Origin: an uncultured Collinsella sp.
GTDB lineage: Bacteria; Actinomycetota; Coriobacteriia; Coriobacteriales; Coriobacteriaceae
Assembly (NCBI GenBank): GCA_958438125.1
Contig: CAUBQN010000023.1
Coordinates: 1 to 19,212, forward strand
DNA: 19,212 nt
Direction: 5' to 3'
Shown here one piece after another: positions 1 to 9,497 of this stretch (position 1 is the first letter of the stretch; the number at the start of each line of letters is the position of its first letter). Position numbers and translations under genes: made by a program. The notes below the pieces were generated by a model. That model was not told where the DNA came from and searched no databases. It worked only from the letters and a program-made list of their open reading frames with translations.

Positions 1-244
1 GACGGTCCATGATCTGGGCGAGCACGAGCTTGGTGCCCACGCCGTCGGTACCGCTAATCAGAATCGGGTCTTCCATATCCTTAAGCGCGGCAGCCGAGAA
101 CAGGCCACCAAAGCCACCGATGCCGCCGATGACCTCGGGACGGTTGGTGTCCTTAACCATCTGCTTAATAGCGTCAACGGCGCGGCCGCCCTCGGCGGTA
201 TCGACGCCGGCGTCCTCGTACGTCACATGCTTGCTGTCGCTCAT
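1..244 (-). CDS. purM: Phosphoribosylformylglycinamidine cyclo-ligase (AIR synthetase), N-terminal part
   Basis: Only the first 81 codons are in the window; the gene continues past base 1. PurM closes FGAM to AIR using ATP in the cytoplasm, step five of de novo purine synthesis. The visible N-terminus reads MSDSKHVTYEDAGVDTAEG, followed by a glycine-rich stretch (IGGIGGFGGLF, about residues 39-49) and the family motif ISGTDGVGTKLVLA (about 63-76), the conserved nucleotide/substrate loop of PurM. The start is ATG at 244, preceded by GAGGAAGG about 5-6 nt upstream. It lies about 157 bases downstream of purF on the same strand, so co-transcription is likely unless the weak hairpin at the purF end terminates. 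Identification is from recognised motifs; the catalytic remainder cannot be checked. Confidence 0.95.
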   Translation of the reverse strand, partial: MSDSKHVTYEDAGVDTAEGGRAVDAIKQMVKDTNRPEVIGGIGGFGGLFSAAALKDMEDPILISGTDGVGTKLVLAQIMDR

Positions 245-313
245 CTGAGCCTTCCTCTCCCACTACCGTGGCGCCGCGCGGGCGCCAAACGGTGCTCATA
301 GTTGCGTTCATTT

Positions 314-340
314 CGGCGCGTGCCATAACAGCACGCGCCG
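314..340. repeat. 10-bp inverted repeat in the purF-purM gap
   Basis: Bases 314-323 are perfectly complementary to 331-340 around a 7-nt loop. Neither side carries a clear T-run, so it is not a convincing intrinsic terminator. It would form in a purF-purM read-through transcript and could act as a processing, stability or attenuation element, but this is inference. Confidence 0.5.
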
Positions 341-373
341 TCATATCAACAAAACAGCAGGTAAAACCTACCA

Positions 374-404
374 AAATAAACCTGTCCCTACATGGCAGGT
401 TTTA
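374..404 (-). terminator. Weak hairpin overlapping the purF stop codon
   Basis: On the minus strand a 7-bp stem (402-396 with 384-378, 11-nt loop) is followed by ATTTTGG. The first arm overlaps the TAA stop of purF. A second, longer-range pairing, 404-397 with 369-362 (8 bp), competes with it. The stem is short and A/T-rich, so termination would be partial at best; it may set the purF to purM ratio. Confidence 0.35.
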
Positions 405-2072
405 GGCCTCGCCGTGCTCCTCTTCCCAGCTGCGGTCGTCGTATTTCTCGACCACGGCGTCGTCGTCAACGTGCAGCGGTTTGTCCAGGTTGCGAGGCTT
501 AAAGCCCTCCATGAACTTGTCGCGGCCAAAGCTCTCGGGAATCGCCACGGGGTAGCGGCCGGTAAAGCACGCATCGCAGTAACCGCCCTTGGGCATGACC
601 TTAAGCAGGCCCTCGACCGAAAGGAAAGCCAGCGAATCGGCGCCAATGTACTCGCAAATCTCGTCGACCGTTTTGTTGGCGCTGATAAGCTGCGACTGCA
701 CGTCGGTATCGATACCGTAGAAGCACGGCCAGATGACCTCGGGCGAGTTGATGCGGATATGAATCTCCTTGGCGCCAGCGTTGCGCAGCATCTTGACGAG
801 CTGCACCATGGTGGTGCCGCGCACGATGGAGTCGTCGATGACGACCAGGCGCTTGCCCTCGATGTTGTCGCGCAGCGGGTTGAGCTTCATGCGCACGCCC
901 ATGGCGCGCAGCTCCTGCGTGGGCTCGATAAACGTACGGCCCACATAGCGGTTCTTGATGAGGCCCTCGCCAAAGGGAATACCGCTCTCGTGCGAATACC
1001 CCTCCGCGGGCGGCAGGCCGGAGTCGGGCACGCCGATGACCAGATCGGCCTCGACGGGCTCCTCATGTGCCAGCTGACGACCCATGTCGTAACGGCAGGC
1101 ATAGACGCTCTTGCCGTTCATGATGGAGTCGGGACGGGCAAAGTAGACCTGCTCAAAGATGCAGTTTGCGGGCTCTTCGGCTGCAGGCACGCCCTGCTCG
1201 GATACCAGACCCTCGGCGCTGATGCGCAAGATCTCGCCGGGACGGACGTCACGAACATACTCGGCGCCCACAATGTCGAGCGCGCACGTCTCGGAAGCAA
1301 CGACCCAGCCGCCGGCGCGGGTGACATGGGTGGTGGCGTCGACCGTCGCGGCGCCGTCCTGCGACGGCAGCTGCGAAACGGATGCGGCATCGGCCTGGTC
1401 CAGACCCTCGTCCACCAGCTTGCCCAGCACGAGCGGGCGAATGCCGTGCGGATCGCGGAATGCGTAGAGCGCCTGCTCGTTGATGAGCGTCATGGCGTAG
1501 CCGCCGCGCACGAGCTCCATGGTCTTACGAATGCCCTCGCGCAGATGGCCTGTACGCTGAGTAAAGTAGCCGATGAGTTTGGTCGCGACCTCGGAATCCG
1601 AATTGGAGAGGAACGGCACGCCCAGCTCGATCAGCTGGCGGCGTAGCTCGTCGGTGTTGACCAGAGTGCCGTTGTGAGCAAGCGCGATAATGACGCTGTT
1701 GATGGTGGAAAGATGCGGCTGCGAGGCTTCCCAGCTCTTGGCACCGGCAGTGCCATAGCGCACGTGGCCCACGGCCAGCTGGCCGGAGAGCGTCGACAGG
1801 TCGGCGTTGGAGAACACGCGATCGAGCAGTCCCAGGTCCTTGCGAACCATAACCGTGCCGCCATCACCCACGGCGATTCCCGCCGATTCCTGGCCGCGAT
1901 GCTGTAGTGCACGCAGGCCAAAGTACGTCAGTCGGGCCACATCGCGATCGGGTGCCCACACACCAAAAATGCCGCATTCCTCATGCAGCTGGTCGGAGTC
2001 CGGATCATACGTCGACATGGTCTTCACCTGTCCCGCGGCACGCTCGGCCGCGCGGATGGTTTCTTGAGACAT
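402..2072 (-). CDS. purF: Amidophosphoribosyltransferase (glutamine PRPP amidotransferase)
   Basis: Committed step of de novo purine synthesis: transfers glutamine-derived ammonia to PRPP, giving phosphoribosylamine. The N-terminal Ntn glutaminase domain starts at Cys33 (EECGIFGVW), the nucleophile exposed after propeptide removal. The C-terminal phosphoribosyltransferase domain carries the PRPP loop VVIDDSIVRGTT (about 410-421). Cys304, Cys450, Cys499 and Cys502 (FARPDS, CFYGIDT and CDACFTG contexts) match the four ligands of the 4Fe-4S cluster in Bacillus-type, oxygen-sensitive PurF. There is an apparent insertion of about 35 residues (about 218-254) in the glutaminase domain. The ATG at 2072 has GAGGGG about 7 nt upstream; an internal ATG at 2018 with AGGTGAAG is a weaker alternative that would shorten the propeptide. 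It is divergent from the 2367 gene and upstream of purM. Confidence 0.97.
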   Translation of the reverse strand: MSQETIRAAERAAGQVKTMSTYDPDSDQLHEECGIFGVWAPDRDVARLTYFGLRALQHRGQESAGIAVGDGGTVMVRKDLGLLDRVFSNADLSTLSGQLAVGHVRYGTAGAKSWEASQPHLSTINSVIIALAHNGTLVNTDELRRQLIELGVPFLSNSDSEVATKLIGYFTQRTGHLREGIRKTMELVRGGYAMTLINEQALYAFRDPHGIRPLVLGKLVDEGLDQADAASVSQLPSQDGAATVDATTHVTRAGGWVVASETCALDIVGAEYVRDVRPGEILRISAEGLVSEQGVPAAEEPANCIFEQVYFARPDSIMNGKSVYACRYDMGRQLAHEEPVEADLVIGVPDSGLPPAEGYSHESGIPFGEGLIKNRYVGRTFIEPTQELRAMGVRMKLNPLRDNIEGKRLVVIDDSIVRGTTMVQLVKMLRNAGAKEIHIRINSPEVIWPCFYGIDTDVQSQLISANKTVDEICEYIGADSLAFLSVEGLLKVMPKGGYCDACFTGRYPVAIPESFGRDKFMEGFKPRNLDKPLHVDDDAVVEKYDDRSWEEEHGEA

Positions 2073-2113
2073 GGCATCCCCTCAGAGCCTCGTTATTTGG
2101 CGTTACCTGCCCT

Positions 2114-2119
2114 ATTATA
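2114..2119 (-). promoter_or_regulatory. Probable -10 element of the purF promoter
   Basis: A perfect TATAAT reads on the minus strand here, about 40 bases before the purF ATG, placing transcription start near 2107 and giving a short leader. No good -35 hexamer is seen at 16-18 bases upstream (sequence there is GGGAGT-like), so an activator or a relaxed -35 may be involved. No PurR-box or purine-riboswitch architecture was recognised in the roughly 35-nt leader. Confidence 0.45.
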
Positions 2120-2366
2120 CGCACGGCAAGACAAGCACTCCCGCGCATGAACAGCGCTTTTTAAAAGCCCACCGAGCTTATAATCCGTTTTGCAGCCAAA
2201 CATTTTATTGGGCAACCGCCTCGGGGCCGACGATCCCGCATACTTCCGTTGCGACGCGTCTCGCCCGCCGTTGGGGTTTGCATTGTTGCAATTGGGACGT
2301 TCGTCCTGTCTTTTGGCAGGTCGGCGGCGTATCCTTGTACCTACAGCAAAACGAGAAAGGTTATGT

Positions 2367-3596
2367 ATGGATCGAAACGAACTCGACCCCAGCGTCCCCA
2401 GCGCCACGGAGGTCAAGAAGATCCCCCTCATCATTAAGGTATACGCCGTCCTGTGCATCCTGTCCGGCGTGGGCACGCTCCCGTCGGTCGGCGCCTTTAT
2501 GTGGCAGGTCATCACCGCGCTCATCAACGGCAACGCCGCCGCCAAGCTCGGCGACAACACGCTCGTCGCGGTCGGACTGATTGTCGCCGGCATCATGCTC
2601 TCGGCTGCCAGTGCCGTCATCTTGATCATCTTTGGCCTTGACCTCATCAAGAACCAGCGCCGCAATGCCGCCCGTCTGTCCTATATCCTTATCGCATTGA
2701 CCGTCGTCGAGCTTTTGGTTGACGTGATGCTCCAGGGCATCGGGCCTTTCTTGCTGCGCCCCGCCATCCAGCTCGGCATCCTCGTCGCGCTTTCGACCAC
2801 CGTCGACCCCACGCTGCGCCAGGAGCGCGAGCTGCAACGCCGCCTGCAGGAAATGCTCGATCGCGACGCCGCCGCCGAGGGCATGCTCGGGCGCGATGAA
2901 ACCGGCGAAGGCTACATCAAGCTCAACTACTTCAACCTGTTCTGGGTATTCTTTGTCTGCTGCATACTCGGCCTGATCGCCGAGGACATCTGGCACATGA
3001 CGGTCGACGACCCCGGCGTCTACCAGAACCGCGCCGGCATGCTGTTTGGCCCCTTCAGCCCCATCTATGGATTTGGCGCCGTACTCATGACCATGGTGCT
3101 CAACCGCTTCTACAAAAAGAACCCCATCATTATCTTTTTGGTGAGCGCGCTGCTCGGCGCGAGCTTTGAAGTGTTCGTGGGCTGGTTTATGCAGACCTCG
3201 TTTGGAGTGGTCTCGTGGAGCTACTCGCACATGAAGCTGTTCGGCATGCCCGACCCGCTCGCCGTCCTTACGGGCGGACGCACCTGCACGGGCTTTGCCT
3301 GCCTGTGGGGCCTGGGCGGCCTCATCTGGATCAAGCTGCTGCTGCCGAGGCTGCTCAAGCTCATCAATATGATTCCCTGGAAGAGCCGCTACTCCGCTAC
3401 CGTCATCTTCACCATCATTATGCTGGTCGATGGCGTTATGACGCTGCAGTCGCTCGATTATTGGTATCAGCGCGTCAACGGCACGGAACCGGATATTCCC
3501 GTTGCGCAGTTCTACGGCAAGTACTTCGATAATGACTTTATGGAGAATCGCTTCCAGAGCATGACCATGAGCCCCAAGGATGCAACGCGCGTGTAG
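2367..3596 (+). CDS. Polytopic membrane protein with PF06541-type (ABC_trans_CmpB, putative ABC permease) C-terminal domain
   Basis: 409-residue integral membrane protein. Hydrophobic segments lie at about 22-50, 66-92, 104-122 and 124-144 (N-terminal half). A charged cytosolic-looking linker follows (about 147-185, rich in R/E), then segments at about 190-208, 230-250, 253-275, 308-328 and 342-364. The second half carries the pattern of the PF06541 family: acidic residues after the first helix (GLIAEDIW), then RAGMLFGPFSPIYGFGA and GRTCTGFACLWGLGG. The family is called a putative ABC-transporter permease, but its biochemical role is unknown and no ATPase gene adjoins it. The ATG at 2367 is chosen because AGAAAGG lies 6 nt upstream; the frame is open back to 2190 but that extension lacks a ribosome site and membrane-protein character. 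It is the only plus-strand gene here and ends at the shared terminator 3618-3657. Confidence 0.85.
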   Translation: MDRNELDPSVPSATEVKKIPLIIKVYAVLCILSGVGTLPSVGAFMWQVITALINGNAAAKLGDNTLVAVGLIVAGIMLSAASAVILIIFGLDLIKNQRRNAARLSYILIALTVVELLVDVMLQGIGPFLLRPAIQLGILVALSTTVDPTLRQERELQRRLQEMLDRDAAAEGMLGRDETGEGYIKLNYFNLFWVFFVCCILGLIAEDIWHMTVDDPGVYQNRAGMLFGPFSPIYGFGAVLMTMVLNRFYKKNPIIIFLVSALLGASFEVFVGWFMQTSFGVVSWSYSHMKLFGMPDPLAVLTGGRTCTGFACLWGLGGLIWIKLLLPRLLKLINMIPWKSRYSATVIFTIIMLVDGVMTLQSLDYWYQRVNGTEPDIPVAQFYGKYFDNDFMENRFQSMTMSPKDATRV

Positions 3597-3617
3597 CGCT
3601 CACCGCGCCCAAAACGC

Positions 3618-3657
3618 AAAATGCCCGCCGGTATCACACGTGCCGGCGGGCATTTTT
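3618..3657. terminator. Strong bidirectional intrinsic terminator
   Basis: Bases 3618-3631 (AAAATGCCCGCCGG) pair perfectly with 3643-3656 around an 11-nt loop. A T-run follows on the plus strand (TTTTT at 3653-3657), and the A-rich left flank supplies TTTTGCGTTTTGG on the minus strand. It sits 21 bases after the plus-strand membrane-protein gene and about 30 bases after the minus-strand MoaE-like gene, so it serves both convergent units. Confidence 0.9.
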
Positions 3658-3686
3658 ATAAACGAGCCTTCTATCGGCGCAAGCCT

Positions 3687-4136
3687 CTACGCCTCGCGCT
3701 CGACCTCACTCACGCATTCGTTCTTGATGGTGCCAACGAGCGCCTGCAGCGCATCGACTACGTGCGGGCGAATGTCCCCGCCGATGAGCACGAGCATGAT
3801 GTCGCCACCTACGGCAAGCTCGCCGCTTGCCAGCCACACGCGCACATAGCCGATACCCGGCATCGCGCGCGTGGCCTCGATGGCAGCCTGCACCTTGCTG
3901 GCGTCGTAGCCAAACACCATGCCGCCCACCTTGTGGCCCGGCGCCACGCCATCGGTCTCGACACCGCGCGCCTCGGCCTTGGGCGTCGCGCGCACCACAC
4001 CGTTATGTGTCAGATACATACCGCACGCAGGTGCCGAAGCATCGGCCTTGGCCTCGCGCAGCCAAGCATCAACCGAAGGCATCGTTTTGCCATTCTCGAG
4101 CATCATTTCCCCTTTCACCGTCATTGAGTAGCCCAT
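3687..4136 (-). CDS. MoaE-like protein (molybdopterin synthase catalytic-subunit fold), non-canonical
   Basis: 149 residues. THNGVVR (about 43-49) resembles the MoaE substrate-arginine motif. The segment YVRVWLASGELAVGGDIMLV followed by IGGDIRPHVVDALQAL (about 98-133) follows the MoaE pattern of a strand, 'G-L-x-V-G-D' and a helix with a PH signature. True MoaE transfers sulfur from MoaD to precursor Z and uses C-terminal lysines in a W-K-(K/R)-E context. Here the chain ends NECVSEVEREA with no such motif, so a molybdopterin synthase role is doubtful. No moaD, moaA or moaC is nearby. The ATG at 4136 starts 3 nt after the sortase stop with GAGG about 8 nt upstream, so the two are probably translationally coupled. 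ATGs at 4106/4103 just after AAGGGG are credible alternatives and would remove about 10 residues. Fold assignment is moderate; function unknown. Confidence 0.7.
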   Translation of the reverse strand: MGYSMTVKGEMMLENGKTMPSVDAWLREAKADASAPACGMYLTHNGVVRATPKAEARGVETDGVAPGHKVGGMVFGYDASKVQAAIEATRAMPGIGYVRVWLASGELAVGGDIMLVLIGGDIRPHVVDALQALVGTIKNECVSEVEREA

Positions 4137-4139
4137 TAT

Positions 4140-5138
4140 CTATTCCTCGACCGGCGTGAGCACCATGACGGCACGCGTGTTGCTCAGCGATAACGAACGA
4201 CAGGTCACAAGCGTTACGACCTTGGTTGCCGAGGCGGCGCGATCGCCCGCATCACTCGTCACGGCAGAAGCCCCGTCAAGCATCTCGGACAGGTAGTTCT
4301 TGAGCCCGTCGTCGCCCTCAAAATTGGGCGTGCGCGCCTTGGAGTACGTATCCTCAACGACCTTGGTCGCCAGCGGACGCAGCTTATACGTTGCATCGCG
4401 CGTGATGTAATACACGTACTCGATGCTATCGAACGTCGCTTGGTCGGTGGTGTCCGAAATCACGTTGAACATCGACCCATCGTTCATATGGTGGCCGTAG
4501 ATCGTGGTCTGCTGATCCACCATGCCCGGCGCGGTGTCGTCGCTATCCAAGAAGATGGCACCGGACGCGTTAGCCGTACCGTCAAACAGCGTGTTGAGGT
4601 ATTTGGAGTTGTTATTGGTCTGCACGACGGGATAGTTGATGTTGGTGCCGGGCGCGTAAATCCAACCCACAACCTCGGGATTCGTCTGGGCAAGTGCATC
4701 AAAGTCGATAATCGGCACGCCGCTGGCGTCCTTGTCGCTTATATATTGTTTTTCGATCTTTTGATACGACTCGCTCGCCTGCTTGTAGCCAATCTGGGCG
4801 TTGATAAAGATGGCGGCAGCGGCGACAATCAGACCGATGCCCACGATGATGAGCAAGATGGGAATGATGGAGCGGCGCTTCTTACGCGGCGGCTCGGTGT
4901 AGCTGGACGGCACGGCATGCGATGAAGACCGGGACGGCTTCTTAGCTGCGCTATAAGACGAGGGACGATACGCCGCCGACGTGTCCTGGCGGCGGTGCGT
5001 CGCCGGCGTCACAGGACGCGCCGCTCGCGGCTGCTGAGGAGAGGATGTCCGACCCTGCTGCGCCGCATGGGCGGCACCCGGCTTCGACGGATCGGGGATC
5101 TGAGAAGCCTTGAATCGTTTTCCCTGATAGTCGGACAT
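4140..5138 (-). CDS. srtB: Class B sortase (cysteine transpeptidase), membrane-anchored
   Basis: 332 residues. Sortases cleave a sorting motif in secreted proteins and attach them to peptidoglycan or polymerise pilins outside the membrane. The order is: a cytosolic N-terminal tail of about 85 residues, very rich in Ser, Pro, Ala and Arg; a basic stop (PPRKKRR, 83-89); one TM helix (about 91-112); then the sortase barrel. Catalytic residues are visible: His216 in IYGHHM, Cys313 in VTLVTC and Arg322 in SNTRAVMVL. The NYPVVQ, GAIFLD and YGHHM spacing is class B-like. The ATG at 5138 has AAGGAG about 4-5 nt upstream. It lies 35 nt after purE and touches the MoaE-like gene, so it is probably carried on the purE transcript. 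No LPxTG-type substrate or pilin is in the window. The symbol marks the class only; the substrate is unknown. Confidence 0.92.
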   Translation of the reverse strand: MSDYQGKRFKASQIPDPSKPGAAHAAQQGRTSSPQQPRAARPVTPATHRRQDTSAAYRPSSYSAAKKPSRSSSHAVPSSYTEPPRKKRRSIIPILLIIVGIGLIVAAAAIFINAQIGYKQASESYQKIEKQYISDKDASGVPIIDFDALAQTNPEVVGWIYAPGTNINYPVVQTNNNSKYLNTLFDGTANASGAIFLDSDDTAPGMVDQQTTIYGHHMNDGSMFNVISDTTDQATFDSIEYVYYITRDATYKLRPLATKVVEDTYSKARTPNFEGDDGLKNYLSEMLDGASAVTSDAGDRAASATKVVTLVTCRSLSLSNTRAVMVLTPVEE

Positions 5139-5173
5139 GGCTCTCCTTATACTGCGGCGAAACGGCGGAACGC

Positions 5174-5638
5174 CTAGGCGTCGGCCATCTCCTGCTTCAT
5201 CTTCTCGATAACCTTACGGTATTCGGGGTCGCAAGCGCCCAGAATCTGCGTGGCATAGATGGCAGCGTTCTTGGCGCCGTTGATGGCAACGCAGGCCACG
5301 GGCACGCCCGAAGGCATCTGCACCATCGACAGCAGCGAATCCATACCGCCCAAGTCACTCGTCTTCATAGGCACACCGATAACCGGCAGCGGCGTAAAGG
5401 CAGCCACGACACCACCCAAGTGAGCGGCCTTGCCGGCGGCGGCGATAATCACTTTGATACCGCGATCGGCGGCAGTCGAGGCCCACTCGTGGACCTTCGC
5501 CGGCGTGCGGTGTGCGCTCGCAATGACGAGCTCATAGGGCACACCGAGCGCCTCGAGCTCGGCGGTGCAACCTTCCATAACGCCCAGATCGGACTTGGAC
5601 CCCATGATGATCCCGACAACCGGCTTTTGATCTGCCAT
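5174..5638 (-). CDS. purE: N5-carboxyaminoimidazole ribonucleotide mutase (class I PurE)
   Basis: 154 residues, normal length. PurE converts N5-CAIR to CAIR in purine synthesis; class I enzymes use the product of PurK, which is not in this window. Motifs seen: GIIMGSKSD (9-17; the K marks class I), SAHRTP with His43, and the glycine-rich AAAGKAAHLGG with His73, followed by GVPM and the long SMVQMPSGVPVA loop. The ATG at 5638 follows GGGAGG with about 10 nt spacing; an in-frame TTG two codons earlier (5644, spacing 4) is possible but less usual. It is first in a likely purE-srtB-MoaE-like unit, with a promoter-like hexamer at 5702-5707. Class I is inferred from motif, not structure. Confidence 0.96.
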   Translation of the reverse strand: MADQKPVVGIIMGSKSDLGVMEGCTAELEALGVPYELVIASAHRTPAKVHEWASTAADRGIKVIIAAAGKAAHLGGVVAAFTPLPVIGVPMKTSDLGGMDSLLSMVQMPSGVPVACVAINGAKNAAIYATQILGACDPEYRKVIEKMKQEMADA

Positions 5639-5689
5639 AAACAAAGACCTCCCGTTGAGAGCGGTGACGCGGCGGATCCGCGACCCTTA

Positions 5690-5730
5690 ACTACTGAGAG
5701 TAGTATAGCTGCTCCCGTCCCTGCGGTCTG
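5690..5730 (-). promoter_or_regulatory. Putative purE promoter with overlapping inverted repeat
   Basis: The minus strand shows TATACT (5707-5702) as a -10 hexamer, and at 17-bp spacing only a weak -35 (CAGACC, 5730-5725). The sequence 5690-5695 is perfectly complementary to 5699-5704 (ACTACT-GAG-AGTAGT), overlapping the -10 and start region, which is a plausible operator position. The -35 lies almost against the outer edge of the long palindrome at 5733-5822. Confidence 0.4.
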
Positions 5731-5732
5731 TG

Positions 5733-5822
5733 GGTGCTCTGCGGCGGCCCGGTGTTTTCATCTTCACTCCGGTTGCTGCGCAAAGTCGTTCAGATGAAAA
5801 CACCGGGCCGCCGCAGAGCACC
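5733..5822 (+). repeat. Long palindromic element E1 (31-bp perfect arms, 28-nt loop)
   Basis: Bases 5733-5763 are exactly complementary to 5792-5822, a perfect 31-bp inverted repeat around a 28-nt loop (5764-5791). The outer arm is GC-rich, the inner arm is TTTTCATCT/AGATGAAAA. The loop plus inner right arm (5767-5801) begins CTCCGGTTGC and matches, on the opposite strand, the equivalent part of element E2 (6004-6037). There is no T-run next to it, so it is not an ordinary terminator. It lies between the carB terminator and the purE promoter. No coding potential is evident. Confidence 0.9.
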
Positions 5823-5863
5823 TTCGACCTACCGGGGATTGCTATGACGTACGTTAGCTGAAA

Positions 5864-5909
5864 TAAAAAAATGTGGGCTCTGTCGTTCATTCGAACGACA
5901 GAGCCCACA
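5864..5909 (-). terminator. Strong intrinsic terminator downstream of carB
   Basis: A perfect 17-bp stem (5872-5888 with 5893-5909) with a 4-nt ATTC loop is followed on the minus strand by a T-run (TTTTTTTATTT, from about 5871 down to 5861). It ends the carA-carB transcript about 175 bases after the carB stop. The opposite flank is only moderately T-rich (CACTCACTTTATTTC), so plus-strand termination is less sure. It sits near the centre of the E1-E2 pair. Confidence 0.9.
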
Positions 5910-5980
5910 CTCACTTTATTTCTCAGCCCTAGTCATCGCGCAAAGCCCCTTCGGCAGCACACGGTGCAGCCAAGTCGCCG

Positions 5981-6075
5981 CAGGCCGGGGCGGGAGGGGC
6001 CGAGTTTCCTCCTGAGCGACTCTGCTTGCAGCCGGAGCGAAAGGGGGAAATCTCGGCCCCTCCCGCCCCGGCCTG
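5981..6075 (-). repeat. Long palindromic element E2 (24-bp perfect arms extended by 8 bp, ~30-nt loop)
   Basis: Bases 5981-6004 pair perfectly with 6052-6075. After a one-base bulge (T6051), 6005-6012 pair with 6043-6050 including one G-T wobble, leaving a loop of about 30 nt. On the minus strand the region 6037-6004 begins CTCCGGCTGC and aligns with E1 5767-5801 at roughly 26 of 35 positions by eye with one gap. The outer GC-rich arms do not resemble those of E1 but are self-complementary. The element begins 9 bases after the carB stop codon, so it would fold in the 3' end of the carAB mRNA. Confidence 0.88.
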
Positions 6076-6084
6076 CCAGGTCAA

Positions 6085-9399
<3,315 letters not shown>

Positions 9400-9420
9400 G
9401 TTTAAAACCTCCTAGAGAGG

Positions 9421-9481
9421 CTGACTCAATGTTTTGAAAAAGTCAGCGAGGGTGCAGCTGGTGCATCAGGTTGCCGTGATG
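9421..9481 (-). other. carA-carB intercistronic region with two small hairpins
   Basis: The 98-base gap between carA and carB holds two short inverted repeats: 9421-9426 with 9441-9446 (6 bp, AT-rich loop) just before the carB ribosome site, and 9462-9467 with 9476-9481 (6 bp). Neither has the form of a terminator after the stem. They may tune CarB translation or mRNA processing; no leader peptide was identified. Confidence 0.3.
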
Positions 9482-9497
9482 CGAGGGCGCGCTGGGC

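Noticed and set aside
414..1646. 410-codon plus-strand frame opposite purF
   Set aside because: Shadow of purF codon bias; no motifs or initiation signals.
2190..2366. Upstream extension of the plus-strand membrane protein by 59 codons
   Set aside because: No ribosome site at 2190, Arg/Cys-rich unfolded-looking translation, and a clear AGAAAGG before the ATG at 2367.
2073..2366. Purine riboswitch or leader peptide upstream of purF
   Set aside because: The leader implied by the TATAAT is only about 35 nt, too short for a purine aptamer, and no conserved core was seen.
5672..5681. 10-bp palindrome GCGGATCCGC in the purE leader
   Set aside because: Such short GC palindromes are expected by chance here and it has no relation to the ribosome site or promoter.
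5733..6075. CRISPR array, attC-type integron site or retron in the palindromic region
   Set aside because: Only two units, in inverted not tandem orientation, no spacers, no integrase, cas or reverse transcriptase gene in the window.
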